Shown here in pieces: positions 40,922 to 49,672 of a stretch of DNA of 64,000 bases. The position numbers and the translations under genes were made by a program. The stretch is from Pseudomonas resinovorans NBRC 106553. Lineage in GTDB: Bacteria; Pseudomonadota; Gammaproteobacteria; Pseudomonadales; Pseudomonadaceae. Numbering within the stretch: position 1 is the first letter of the stretch; each line of letters starts with the position of its first letter. The notes below the pieces were generated by a model. The model did not search any database. It saw only the letters and a program-made list of their open reading frames with translations, and was not told where the DNA came from. Location of the stretch: positions 3,224,001-3,288,000 of the forward strand of contig NC_021499.1 in the NCBI RefSeq assembly GCF_000412695.1. Reading direction: 5' to 3'.

Positions 40922-41983
40922 TCAGGCGCCGCCCTCCTCCTTCAACGACGCCATGTCGATCACGAAGCGGTATTTCACGTCGTTCTTCTCCATGCGCTCG
41001 AATGCGGTGTTGATGTCCTGGATGCGGATCATCTCGCAGTCCGGCAGCACCTGGTGTTCGGCGCAGAAGTCCAGCAGTTCCTGGGTCTGGGCCAGGCCGC
41101 CGATCAGCGAGCCGGCGATGGAGCGGTTATTGATGGCCAGCAGCGCACCGTGGATCGGCTCCAGCGGCTCCAGCGCGCCCACCAGCACCAGCTTGCCGTG
41201 GCGGCCCAGCAGCATCAGGTAGGGATTGACGTTGTGCTTGCGCGGAATGGTGTCGAGGATCAGCTCGAACGAGCTCGCCGCATCCTTCATCGCCTGCGGG
41301 TCGGTGGACAGCAGCACATGGTGCGCGCCGAGCGCCCTGGCGTCGTCGGCCTTGCCCGGCGAGGTGGTGATGACGGTGACCTCGGCGCCCAGGGCGCCCC
41401 CCAGCTTGACCGCCATGTGACCCAACCCGCCGAGGCCGACCACGGCCAGGCGGGTACCGGCCTTCACGCCATGTTCGCGCAGCGGCGTCCACACGGTGAT
41501 GCCGGCGCACAGCAGCGGCCCGGCGAAGCGCGGGTCCAACGCCTCGGGCATGCGCAGCACGAACTGCTCGCGCACCACGATGTGCTGGGCGTAGCCGCCG
41601 TAGTTCACCGTGCCGCTGATGCGATCCAGGCCGTTGTAGGTGGGCGTCATGCCGTGGCTGCAATGAGGCTCCTGGTGCGCTTCGCAGGCGTCGCAGTGCT
41701 GGCAGCTGTCGACCATGCAGCCGACCGCGACCCGGTCGCCCACCCGGTGGCGGGTCACGGCCGGGCCGACAGCGGTGACCTGGCCGACGATTTCGTGGCC
41801 GGGCACACAGGGGAAGCGGGTGCTGTTCCAGTCGTTGTGGACGTAGTGCATGTCCGAGTGACAGACGCCGCAGTAGGCGATGTCGATGGCGACGTCATCG
41901 TCGCGCAGGGCGCGGCGCTCGAAGCTCAGCGGTTCCAGTGCCGCGTGGGCTTCCTGGGCCCCGTAGCCGATACAGATAGTCAT
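40922..41983 (-). CDS. zinc-dependent NAD(P) alcohol dehydrogenase
   Basis: A 353-residue medium-chain zinc alcohol dehydrogenase of the cinnamyl-alcohol/YahK type. The catalytic zinc motif reads CGVCHSDMHYVHNDW and PCVPGHEIVG. The structural zinc cysteines lie in GCMVDSCQHCDACEAHQEPHC, and the cofactor loop is VVGLGGLGHMAVKLG. The start is the ATG at 41983, with GGAGG eight bases upstream. It lies 53 bases after the LuxC-like gene on the same strand, with a GCGCCCCGC/GCGGGGCGC hairpin (42009-42030) between them. The most likely job is reduction of the aldehyde made by LuxC/LuxE to an alcohol, or the reverse. Confidence 0.93.
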   Translation of the reverse strand: MTICIGYGAQEAHAALEPLSFERRALRDDDVAIDIAYCGVCHSDMHYVHNDWNSTRFPCVPGHEIVGQVTAVGPAVTRHRVGDRVAVGCMVDSCQHCDACEAHQEPHCSHGMTPTYNGLDRISGTVNYGGYAQHIVVREQFVLRMPEALDPRFAGPLLCAGITVWTPLREHGVKAGTRLAVVGLGGLGHMAVKLGGALGAEVTVITTSPGKADDARALGAHHVLLSTDPQAMKDAASSFELILDTIPRKHNVNPYLMLLGRHGKLVLVGALEPLEPIHGALLAINNRSIAGSLIGGLAQTQELLDFCAEHQVLPDCEMIRIQDINTAFERMEKNDVKYRFVIDMASLKEEGGA

Positions 41984-42036
41984 GGCGGATTCCTCCAAGG
42001 GTGATGAAGCGCCCCGCCGCAGCGGGGCGCGGCGTT

Positions 42037-43494
42037 TCAGAGTGAAGGGCGCAGCCAGGGCGCCGGCGTGGTTTCCGGGGAGGCGATCTGGTTGGAGATC
42101 CACTTGCCCATGCGCCGCAGCGGCTCGATGGCGTCCTGGGGCGCGGCGAACTTCATCGCCGCCGCATAGCCGAGGGAAACGATGCGCTGGGCGCCATAGA
42201 GCGGCAGCACATCCTTGAGCTGGTCCTTGATGCTTTCCGGGTACACGCCCACGGTCTGGGTGTAGGCATCCACGGCGTCGAGCATCTCGCTGAGCTCGTC
42301 CACCGGCACCAGGTTGGCGGTGCGGTCGTCCAGGAGGGTGGCGAAGGGCACCGGCTCGGGAATCTGCGAGCAGATGATGGCGCCCTCCCCGTCCTGGCCG
42401 CCGATCACCCGGTACCACTCGTCATCCAGGCGCAGCGCGTCGACGTGGGCCTTGAGGTTACGGTCGTAGGACCGGGGCGCGGTGCTGAGGCTGTTGGGCA
42501 GGCCGAGCATGGCGTCGTAGACGTAGCGGCCGAAGGCGTTCAGGCGCTCCAGGCCCTCCTCGTCGGTGCCGGACTGCACATAGACGGTGCGGGCGCAGAC
42601 GCAGCCTTTCTGGTTGATGGCGCCAATGTCGGAGGCCAGGCGCACCGCCGCATCGCGCATGCTCGCCTCGTTGGCGAAGGCGTCCTTGCCGATGATGCTG
42701 GCGCTGCGTTTCGGGTCCAGGGAAATCAGTTCCAGGCCCGGCTGGATGTAGCGGGTCACGTGCTTGATCGAGGCGAAGCCGCCCCAGGCGACGATCTTCT
42801 CCAGGTTCTGCGGCTGGTACAGGCGCTGCTCCAGCGCCTGGTCGCCACCCTTCCAGTAGGCCACCGTCAGATGCCGGGTGAGCGGGTGGTCCGGCGCCAT
42901 GTCGATCATGGTGCGGGCAATGGCCAGGGCGGTGAAGGGATCGTTGGAGGGCGCCTTGATGATGGCGTCGCTGCGCAGAACCATGTTGCGCACGATGGTC
43001 CACAGCGACAGGGCCACGGCGTTGCCGGCGACGATATGCAAGGTGCGCGCGCCGAAGCAGCGCACTTCCAGCTCGGTGCCGTCGAGCAGGGTCTGCGGCA
43101 CCCAGCCTTCCAGGTACTTCACGCCCACGGTGCTCTCCACCATCTCGGTGATGAGCTCGCGGGACAGCAGGTGCTGCAGGCCCATGTAGGAGGCCCGAAC
43201 GATGGTCGGGGTGGTGGGCGCCGTCCGGTAGGACAGCTCGCAGGCTTCCTGCAGATAGGCGTTCTTGCTGAACTCCAGGCGTTCGCCGAGGGCGACGCAG
43301 TAATCGAGTATGTCCTCGAAGCTCAGTGCGTAGAGGTCGGCCAGCTTCGCCGGGTTACCCAGGGGCAGGCGGTCGATGTACTGGTGCGCGTCCGGGGTGA
43401 GGAAGGCCAGGTCGCCGCCACGGCCACCCACTTCGATCAGGTTGTCGGTGATGACTTCGCCGCGGATCACCAAGGGCGCGATGGGATGGGTCAT
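42037..43494 (-). CDS. LuxC-like acyl-CoA reductase
   Basis: A 485-residue LuxC-family protein (aldehyde dehydrogenase superfamily). It reduces acyl-CoA or an acyl-enzyme to the aldehyde with NADPH. Recognisable blocks are LHIVAGNAVALSLWTIVRNMVLRSDAIIKAPSNDP in the cofactor region and INQKGCVCARTVYVQ, which carries the candidate nucleophilic Cys. It begins four bases after the LuxE-like stop and has GGAGGG upstream inside that gene, so the two are tightly coupled. No luciferase luxAB or luxD gene is present. The aldehyde therefore serves metabolism and not light production. Confidence 0.9.
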   Translation of the reverse strand: MTHPIAPLVIRGEVITDNLIEVGGRGGDLAFLTPDAHQYIDRLPLGNPAKLADLYALSFEDILDYCVALGERLEFSKNAYLQEACELSYRTAPTTPTIVRASYMGLQHLLSRELITEMVESTVGVKYLEGWVPQTLLDGTELEVRCFGARTLHIVAGNAVALSLWTIVRNMVLRSDAIIKAPSNDPFTALAIARTMIDMAPDHPLTRHLTVAYWKGGDQALEQRLYQPQNLEKIVAWGGFASIKHVTRYIQPGLELISLDPKRSASIIGKDAFANEASMRDAAVRLASDIGAINQKGCVCARTVYVQSGTDEEGLERLNAFGRYVYDAMLGLPNSLSTAPRSYDRNLKAHVDALRLDDEWYRVIGGQDGEGAIICSQIPEPVPFATLLDDRTANLVPVDELSEMLDAVDAYTQTVGVYPESIKDQLKDVLPLYGAQRIVSLGYAAAMKFAAPQDAIEPLRRMGKWISNQIASPETTPAPWLRPSL

Positions 43495-43498
43495 GGCT

Positions 43499-44929
43499 TC
43501 AGCCCTCCAGGGTGTTGAGGAAGTCCATCGCCTCGCGATGGGATTGTTCGGTCGCGGCGCAGGTGATCTTGTCGTCGCCGCCGTTCTTCTCGCTGTAGCG
43601 CTGGATCGCGCCCACCACATAGTGGCTGGGATTGCCGCAGGTGCAGGGTTGCTCCCACTCGACGGTGATCTCGTCGCCGGTGATGAACCCGCCCCAGTGG
43701 AATTCGGCGCCCAGGTCGTAGAACGCCGCGCGGCCGGTCTGTCGGCCCTGGCGGGGCAGCGGCCGGCTGGTTTCCGGGTCGAGCACGAAGGGAATCACGG
43801 TGTGGGCGAAGTGGTAGTTGCCTTCGGCGCAACGCATGTGCGAACCGCTGACCACCTCCGACATGGCGTAGGACTCGTGCAGTTCCTGCACGCCGGTAAA
43901 GCGCATGACCTCCTCGCGCCAGCCTTCCGGTTGCACCACCCCCTTGGCGCCGCCTGTTGTGGAGATGAAGGAGTCCGGGTGGAACACACCTTCCAGACCC
44001 AGTTCCAGACCGGCCTTGGCCATGTTGTGCAGGAGGTTCCAGGTGCCGCTGGCGTACACACGCTTGCCCTTGAGGCGGTTGGCGATCTCGTCGAAGAACG
44101 CTGCCAGGTGCTGCGGCATGTCCGCCTGCTGCCGGTCGAAGGCCTTCTTCTTGGCCAGCAGTTCGGGCGCGATCACCAGGCGATCCAGGGTGCCCTTGGC
44201 CTGGGCCGCGCGCAGCTTGGCGCCCAGGTGCAGCACGTCGCTGGACAGGGTGGTCGGATAGGCCGCGTGGAAATGCGACGGGTCCGGCAGCAGGGTCCGG
44301 GCCAGCGCCGCGGTACCCCGCAGGTGGCTCAGGTAGCCCTTGGCGTAGTACGGGTAGGCGGTGTGCATTTGCGGGTCCGGGGTGTCCGGCCCGGTCATGT
44401 TCCAGGCATGGAGCCTGCGCACCTGGGCGGCCTTCTCGAATTCGCGCACGCCGCAGGGCAGGAACGACAACGTGCCGGAGGTGCCCGAGGTGTGGCAGAG
44501 GCAGAGCTCGGGGATTTCCCGGTCCATGGTCTCGAACCAGTCGTCCAGGCCCTTGCAGGCGCTGACGTCGACGGCCGCGATCTGTTCTGCCAGCTCTGGC
44601 GTCACCAGCTTGCCGAGCCACTTGTTGATGGCGGCGAAGTTGTTCTTCTCCAGCAGCGACGGCGGATAGGACTTGAACATGGTGTGCTCGAACAGCAGCG
44701 GCACCACATCGTCCAGTCGCTCGACGCACTCCACGCCCTCGGCATCGGCCAGTTTCTTCAGTACCGGAATGCGCTCACGCATCTCGGCGAAGCGACGTTT
44801 CAGGCCCGCCAGCTGGAGTTCATCGACCTCGGCGCGCGGCATCTGTACCCAGCACTGCAGCGAGTGGTCGGCCAGCCCGACCGGATCGGTCAACAGCAGT
44901 TCGACCTGTTCTTCTCTTGTTCTTGTCAC
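43499..44929 (-). CDS. LuxE-like acyl-protein synthetase
   Basis: A 476-residue LuxE-family adenylate-forming protein. LuxE enzymes activate a fatty acid with ATP and pass the acyl group to the LuxC reductase. LCLCHTSGTSGTLSFLP is the phosphate-binding loop, and ELHESYAMSEVVSGSHM and GAEFHWGGFITGDEITVEW are later ANL-like motifs. It is longer than photobacterial LuxE (about 370 residues), with an N-terminal extension of roughly 100 residues. The start is GTG at 44929, with GAGGAG eight bases upstream. It heads the leftward LuxE-LuxC-alcohol dehydrogenase operon. Confidence 0.88.
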   Translation of the reverse strand: MTRTREEQVELLLTDPVGLADHSLQCWVQMPRAEVDELQLAGLKRRFAEMRERIPVLKKLADAEGVECVERLDDVVPLLFEHTMFKSYPPSLLEKNNFAAINKWLGKLVTPELAEQIAAVDVSACKGLDDWFETMDREIPELCLCHTSGTSGTLSFLPCGVREFEKAAQVRRLHAWNMTGPDTPDPQMHTAYPYYAKGYLSHLRGTAALARTLLPDPSHFHAAYPTTLSSDVLHLGAKLRAAQAKGTLDRLVIAPELLAKKKAFDRQQADMPQHLAAFFDEIANRLKGKRVYASGTWNLLHNMAKAGLELGLEGVFHPDSFISTTGGAKGVVQPEGWREEVMRFTGVQELHESYAMSEVVSGSHMRCAEGNYHFAHTVIPFVLDPETSRPLPRQGRQTGRAAFYDLGAEFHWGGFITGDEITVEWEQPCTCGNPSHYVVGAIQRYSEKNGGDDKITCAATEQSHREAMDFLNTLEG

Positions 44930-45066
44930 GGGACGCTCTCCTCGGATTCACCCAATCGCACCTGGCCTTCTCGCTGGGGAAGGCCTACATGGCAGGGCCA
45001 GTTTAGGGGGCGAAAGGACGAAATCATTTCCGGATTCCGCGACCATCAGACCAACTCTAAACCACT

Positions 45067-45086
45067 GATATAAAAACCCTTTTATC
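45067..45086. promoter_or_regulatory. AT-rich palindrome, candidate operator/promoter
   Basis: GATATAAAAACCCTTTTATC stands out as an AT-rich near-palindrome in GC-rich DNA. It lies 24 bases past the TetR start-distal end of the coding block, 138 bases upstream of the LuxE-like gene, and could bind the neighbouring TetR protein. No matching copy was found elsewhere. Confidence 0.3.
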
Positions 45087-45110
45087 CAGATAGCGGAGCA
45101 TCTGAAACGG

Positions 45111-45806
45111 CTATTCCGCATCCGTGGTGGTCAGCAGCGCGTGGAGCATCCGCGCCAGCAGGCGAACCGTGTCGTCCTGCACGAGGTACTCGGGTTTTTC
45201 GATCAGCAACGCACGAGGCAAGGCGGTCACCGCCTGGTAGGCGAGGAAGCCGGCCTTCTCCCGATCACGCACCAGGACCTCGTCGGAAAAGCGCTCCACC
45301 AGGGCGGGAATCACCACGCTGATCCAGAAGCGCTCCGGCTTGACGATCTCCAGGCGCACCAGCTCACCGTAGTAGGCCGTCTTGATGCTGAGCTGCGAGT
45401 CGATCTGCATCCAGCGATGCAGGGCGCCGAGCCCGGTGCGCAACACCACCTCGATGCCGTCGTACAGCCGAGCCGAGGGCGGCAGCGCGTGGATGCCGGC
45501 AATCGCCTCGAGGCGGGCAGCGGCGCGGTAGTCGTCGAAAATGGCGCCGATCAGCGATTCGATGGTGGGGAAGTATTCGTAGATCGAGCTGATCGCCACC
45601 CCCGAGTAGTCGGACAGGCGATAGATGGACAGCGCCTCCCGCCCTTCCCGCTCGACAATCTCGCGCCCGGCCGCCTTGAGGGCGTCGACCAGCGCGACCG
45701 AGCGCGCCTGCTTCGGCAGCTTGCGCGGCCGGGCCGGCACCTCCACACGCAGGGCGTCGTCACTGGCGAGCGTGCCTCGGGGGGAAATGCCAGCCCTGCG
45801 CGTCAT
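45111..45806 (-). CDS. TetR-family transcriptional regulator
   Basis: A 231-residue TetR-type repressor. An N-terminal extension rich in Arg and Pro precedes the helix-turn-helix (ALSIYRLSDYSGVAISSIYEYFPTIESLIG, about residues 58-87). A ligand-binding helical domain follows. It starts only three bases after the stop of the alkylsulfatase gene and is probably co-transcribed with it. The LuxE-like operon begins 181 bases downstream on the same strand. It could therefore tie alkyl-sulfate cleavage to aldehyde/alcohol metabolism, with an acyl or alcohol ligand. That link is an inference from position. Confidence 0.9.
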   Translation of the reverse strand: MTRRAGISPRGTLASDDALRVEVPARPRKLPKQARSVALVDALKAAGREIVEREGREALSIYRLSDYSGVAISSIYEYFPTIESLIGAIFDDYRAAARLEAIAGIHALPPSARLYDGIEVVLRTGLGALHRWMQIDSQLSIKTAYYGELVRLEIVKPERFWISVVIPALVERFSDEVLVRDREKAGFLAYQAVTALPRALLIEKPEYLVQDDTVRLLARMLHALLTTTDAE

Positions 45807-45809
45807 GGG

Positions 45810-47783
45810 TCAGGGGGTCACGATGTTGAAGGTAGGCTGGAAGCTGCTGAGCATGCCGAGCAGCGCCTTAAAGCGCGCGGCATCCCCTTCGAGCTTGATG
45901 TCGCCCTGTTTCAGCGCGGTGGGGAAATCAAGCTGGCGCAGGCTGATGCTATCGAGCACGGCCTTGCTCATCGTCACCGTGGCATCCGGTTTGGCATGGC
46001 TGGCATTCTCGCGATAGGTCAGCACGCCGTTGCGTAGAGTCAGGGCGAAGTCCTGGCCGAGATCGTCGAAGTTCCAGTTGAGGGTCATGTCATGGCCCAC
46101 GGCCTTGTCCGAATCCAGGCGCACCGTCAGCACGTCCATGAACATGGCCGGGGTCGCCGCTCGCACCAGGTCCTCGATGGCCCTGCCGCCCTGTTGCGGC
46201 GCGCCAACACGCAGTTCCTTGGCGCCGGTCAGGTAGATATTGCGCCAGATGGCGGACTCGCTGCGGTAGCCCAGCTGCTCCAGGGCGTCGGCCTGGGCGT
46301 CGCGGGCGGCCTTGTTCTCCGGATCGGCGAAGACCAGGTGGTTGCCGAGCTGGGCGGCCCAGCGGTAGTCGCCCTTGTCCATCGCGGTACGCATCAGCTC
46401 CAGGACCTTGTCGGCCCCACCCAGGGCTTCGACGTAGTGCTTGCCGGACTCCACTGGCGGCAGCGGGTTCAGGTTGGCCGGGTTGCCGTCGTAGAAGCCC
46501 ATGTAGCGCTGGTACACGGCGCGGGTGTTGAAACTCAGGGTGCCGTAGTAGCCACGGGCGTACCAGGTGCGATCCAGCTCGCCGGGCAGCTTCTTGACGG
46601 CTTCGGCGACCTCCAGCGGCGTCAGCCCCTGGTTGAGCAGGTGCAGGGTCTGGTTGTTGACGTAGGCGTACATGTCGCGCTGGTCGGCCAGCAGCGTGCG
46701 GATGCCTTCACCGCCCCAGGTCGGCCAGTTGTGCGAGGCGAACATCACCTGCGCCTTGTCGCCGTAGCGCACCAGGCTGTCATCGATGAATCGCGACCAG
46801 GCCTTGGCGTCGCGCACTTCGGCACCACGCGGGGTGAGGACGTTGTGCATGGTCATCACGGCGTTCTCCGCCATGCACAGCGCATTCAGCTGCGGCAGAT
46901 AGAGGTTCATTTCCGCCGGCGCCTCGGTACCGGGGGTGAGCTGGAATTCCACCTGAACCCCGGCGATCTCATGGGTTTCCAGCGGTTTCACGATCAGGTC
47001 GGTGGGCGCGATCAGACTGATGGTGCCGCCCATGGGAGCGCCCTTGCCGATCCCGGCATCCACCTGGCCACGCTCGTTGTTCGGCACGGTGCCGCCGCTC
47101 TGGAACATCCCGCGGCGGAACATGGCGGTACCGGCCAGCACGTTCTCCTGGATGGCGTGCTCCATGAAGCCGTCCGGGGCGTAGATGCGCACCTTGCCGG
47201 CCTTGACGTCGGCCTCGTCGACCACGCCACGCACGCCGCCGAAATGGTCGACGTGGCTATGGGAATAGATGATCGCCACCACCGGCTTGCGCGGACGGTG
47301 CTGGTAGTAGAGTTCCAGGGCGGCCTTCGCCGTCTCCGTGGCATAAAGCGGGTCGATGAGGATCAGCCCGTCCTCGCCCTCGATGATGGTCATGTTCGCC
47401 AGGTCGATGCCGCGTACCTGGTACAACCCTTCGGCCACCTGGAACAGACCGGCACTGGCGTTGAGCTGGGCCTGGCGCCACAGGCTCGGGTTTACCGTAT
47501 CCGGGGCGTCCTCGCGCTTGAGGAAGTCGTAGGCATGGGTATTCCACACCACCTTGCCCTCGGCGTTGCGCACTTCGCCTTCGAAGGCGGCCACCAGTCC
47601 ACGGCGGGCGGCTGCATAGTCGGCGCGGTCGGCGAACGGGAGCTTGTGCAGCATCTCGCGGTTGGCGTCGGCGGTCGTGGCGCTGGCGGCCTTGGCAGGC
47701 GCGGACGGCGTGCCGTCGGCGGCCCAGGTCATGGCGCTGAACAGGGAAACGGCAATGGCGAGAGCGGCAATTGAGAAACGCAT
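45810..47783 (-). CDS. sdsA: SdsA-type alkylsulfatase (MBL fold)
   Basis: A 657-residue exported zinc-dependent alkylsulfatase. A signal peptide (MRFSIAALAIAVSLFSAMTWA) is followed by an MBL catalytic domain with HSHVDHFGG (metal motif at residues 175-180). The middle dimerisation domain includes ERGQVDAGIGKGAPMGG and ELTPGTEAPAEMNLYLPQLN. The C-terminal SCP2-like lipid-binding domain ends QPTFNIVTP. Length and order match P. aeruginosa SdsA1, which hydrolyses SDS and other primary alkyl sulfates to the alcohol and sulfate in the periplasm. The downstream gene is a TetR regulator and not the LysR regulator of classical sds systems. Alcohols released here could feed the nearby dehydrogenases. 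Confidence 0.93.
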   Translation of the reverse strand: MRFSIAALAIAVSLFSAMTWAADGTPSAPAKAASATTADANREMLHKLPFADRADYAAARRGLVAAFEGEVRNAEGKVVWNTHAYDFLKREDAPDTVNPSLWRQAQLNASAGLFQVAEGLYQVRGIDLANMTIIEGEDGLILIDPLYATETAKAALELYYQHRPRKPVVAIIYSHSHVDHFGGVRGVVDEADVKAGKVRIYAPDGFMEHAIQENVLAGTAMFRRGMFQSGGTVPNNERGQVDAGIGKGAPMGGTISLIAPTDLIVKPLETHEIAGVQVEFQLTPGTEAPAEMNLYLPQLNALCMAENAVMTMHNVLTPRGAEVRDAKAWSRFIDDSLVRYGDKAQVMFASHNWPTWGGEGIRTLLADQRDMYAYVNNQTLHLLNQGLTPLEVAEAVKKLPGELDRTWYARGYYGTLSFNTRAVYQRYMGFYDGNPANLNPLPPVESGKHYVEALGGADKVLELMRTAMDKGDYRWAAQLGNHLVFADPENKAARDAQADALEQLGYRSESAIWRNIYLTGAKELRVGAPQQGGRAIEDLVRAATPAMFMDVLTVRLDSDKAVGHDMTLNWNFDDLGQDFALTLRNGVLTYRENASHAKPDATVTMSKAVLDSISLRQLDFPTALKQGDIKLEGDAARFKALLGMLSSFQPTFNIVTP

Positions 47784-48096
47784 GAGGAGTCCTGATAGGC
47801 ACGGCCAGTAATTGTTCTGTTGCGGTTATGCCCCAGCGGTGCCGAAAGCCCCCCCCTCCCTTGGAGGGGGCCGGCAGCACCGCTGGTGGATGAGAAGAGC
47901 GTCATCCACCCTACGGAGCGAAAGCCGGAATCGCGGCTTCGGGCGCCCTGTAGATTCAGGGTTTCCCATTTTAAATCAAACAGTTGGATACCCATCTGAA
48001 TACGGAACATTGCACCGTCCGCCCCTCCCTATACTCGCCCAGCGGCCCGCCGAGGCCCCAACAACAAGAACAATCAGGCGACCCAGGAGCGCTTCC
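47784..48096. other. divergent promoter region with repeats
   Basis: This 313-bp gap separates the alkylsulfatase and MFS genes. It holds a CCCCCTCC/GGAGGGGG hairpin (47848-47871), a GTGGATGAGAAGAGCGTCATCCACC element (47885-47917) and an AT-rich stretch (47967-48013) that probably contains the MFS promoter. No clear -35/-10 pair could be fixed. Confidence 0.5.
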
Positions 48097-49437
48097 ATGA
48101 GCGATGCCATCCAACCCTTCCCGGCGGCCACGGCCGCATCCCCTCTCACGATGAAGCGCCTGTACGGCAAGCTGGTCTGGCGGCTCATGCCGTTCCTCAT
48201 GCTGGCGTTCATCATCAATGCCATCGATCGGCTGAACCTCTCCTTCGCCAAGCTGCGCATGGCCGAAGACATCGCCTTGAGCGACGCCGCCTACGGCATC
48301 GGCGCCGGCATCTTCTACCTGGGCTACATCCTCTTCGAAGTGCCGAGCAACCTCTATATGCAGCGGGTGGGAGCACGGGCGACGCTGACGCGGATCATGA
48401 TCCTCTGGGGCCTGATCACCGTGGCCACGGCCTTCGTCACCACCCCCAGCCAGTTGATCGTCGCGCGCTTCCTGCTCGGGGTGGCCGAGGCCGGCTTCTT
48501 CCCCGGCCTCATTCTCTACCTCACCTACTGGTTCCCGGCGGCAATGCGTGGCCGCATCACCGCCTCGTTCTTCATGGCGGCCATGGTCGCCGGGATGATC
48601 TGCGGCCCGCTGTCCGGCGCCATCATGTCCCACCTGCACGGCTGGATGGGGCTGCGCGACTGGCAGGTGCTGTTCGTCCTCACCGGCCTGCCGGCGGTTG
48701 TGCTGGGCATCATCGGCCGCTACTGGCTGACCGACCGCCCCGAACAGGCCACCTGGCTGGATGACGACGAGAAGCAGCAGATCCAGCAGGTATTGGCCCA
48801 GGAAACCGTCGCCACCCAGGCTCACCAGGGCCTGCGTGGCGCGCTGCGCGACCCGTTGCTCTACGTCGCCGGGCTGGTGTGTTTCTGCATCTACAGCGCC
48901 GCCAACACCGTGTCCTACTGGCTGCCGACCCTGGTGCGCGGCTTCGGCATGGAGGACCTGAAGCAGATCGGCCTGGTGACCGCCCTGCCCTTCCTCGGCG
49001 GCCTGTGCGCCATGTACCTGCTGGGCCGCAGTTCCGACCGCCACATGGAACGCCGCTGGCACCTGGGCCTGACCATGCTGGTGGCCGCCAGCTGTTTCTT
49101 CCTGCTGGACCTCGTCCAGGGCCAGCTGGTGGCCTCCGTGCTGGTGACCACTCTCGGCGCCGCGGCCGCGCTCTCCGCCATGCCGCTGTTCTGGACCGTG
49201 CCGCCCGCGCTGCTGAGCCGATCCGGCGCGGCCGGCGGCATCGCCATCATCAGCAGCATCGGCAACCTGGCCGGCGTGCTCAGCCAGTCGGCGGTAGGCG
49301 CGGTGAAGACCGCCACCGGCAGCCTCTACCTGGCTTTAGACCTGATCGCCCTGCTGCTGGTGATCGGCAGCTTGTTGCTGCTGATCGGCATCCCGGCCAG
49401 GAGGCTTGCCGCAGCGCGTCCGGCCGAAGGCACGTAA
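48097..49437 (+). CDS. MFS transporter, anion:cation symporter type
   Basis: A 446-residue inner-membrane transporter of the major facilitator superfamily. After LVWRLMPFLMLAFIINAIDRLNLSFAKLRM comes GIGAGIFYLGYILFEVPSNLYMQRVGAR, typical of the ACS family, which imports organic acids such as tartrate, phthalate or 4-hydroxyphenylacetate. Twelve hydrophobic segments are expected and most are visible. The start is the ATG at 48097, with AGGAG seven bases upstream. It precedes the Tat-exported amine oxidase gene, with a palindromic repeat between them. The transported compound is unknown. Confidence 0.92.
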   Translation: MSDAIQPFPAATAASPLTMKRLYGKLVWRLMPFLMLAFIINAIDRLNLSFAKLRMAEDIALSDAAYGIGAGIFYLGYILFEVPSNLYMQRVGARATLTRIMILWGLITVATAFVTTPSQLIVARFLLGVAEAGFFPGLILYLTYWFPAAMRGRITASFFMAAMVAGMICGPLSGAIMSHLHGWMGLRDWQVLFVLTGLPAVVLGIIGRYWLTDRPEQATWLDDDEKQQIQQVLAQETVATQAHQGLRGALRDPLLYVAGLVCFCIYSAANTVSYWLPTLVRGFGMEDLKQIGLVTALPFLGGLCAMYLLGRSSDRHMERRWHLGLTMLVAASCFFLLDLVQGQLVASVLVTTLGAAAALSAMPLFWTVPPALLSRSGAAGGIAIISSIGNLAGVLSQSAVGAVKTATGSLYLALDLIALLLVIGSLLLLIGIPARRLAAARPAEGT

Positions 49438-49454
49438 TCCCAGGAGGATCGACC

Positions 49455-49527
49455 GTAGGATGGGTTGAGCGAAGCGATACCCATGCGGTTCGGATTGATG
49501 GGTATCGCAGGCTCAACCCATCCTACG
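49455..49527. repeat. GTAGGATGGGT palindrome
   Basis: A 73-bp palindrome from GTAGGATGGGTTGAGC to GCTCAACCCATCCTAC, 17 bases past the MFS stop and just upstream of the phased TGGC sites. Confidence 0.85.
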
Positions 49528-49558
49528 GCCCCTCGTCCATGCCTCCACCATTACGACA

Positions 49559-49595
49559 TTGGCACCCAATGGCAAAACCCTGGCGTGACCTGGCA
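49559..49595 (+). promoter_or_regulatory. phased TGGC half-sites, candidate AraC operator (site A)
   Basis: Half-sites TGGCA, TGGCA, TGGCG and TGGCA begin at 49560, 49570, 49581 and 49591, spaced 10, 11 and 10 bp. The core TTGGCACCCAATGGCAAA matches site C (54101) at 17 of 18 positions. The site lies 114 bases before the amine oxidase ATG. Such helically phased direct repeats suit an AraC-type activator, and one is encoded at 51294-52301. Confidence 0.65.
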
Positions 49596-49672
49596 ATCGG
49601 AGCCACGCCAGCCTCTGGCATGTTGGCCGGCAATTGCCCCCATGGCATTACAACAAGCTCAGAGGTGTGGAA

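Noticed and set aside
40922..44929. Bioluminescence (lux) operon
   Set aside because: Only LuxC- and LuxE-like genes are present. There is no luciferase, LuxD or LuxG-like gene in the window.
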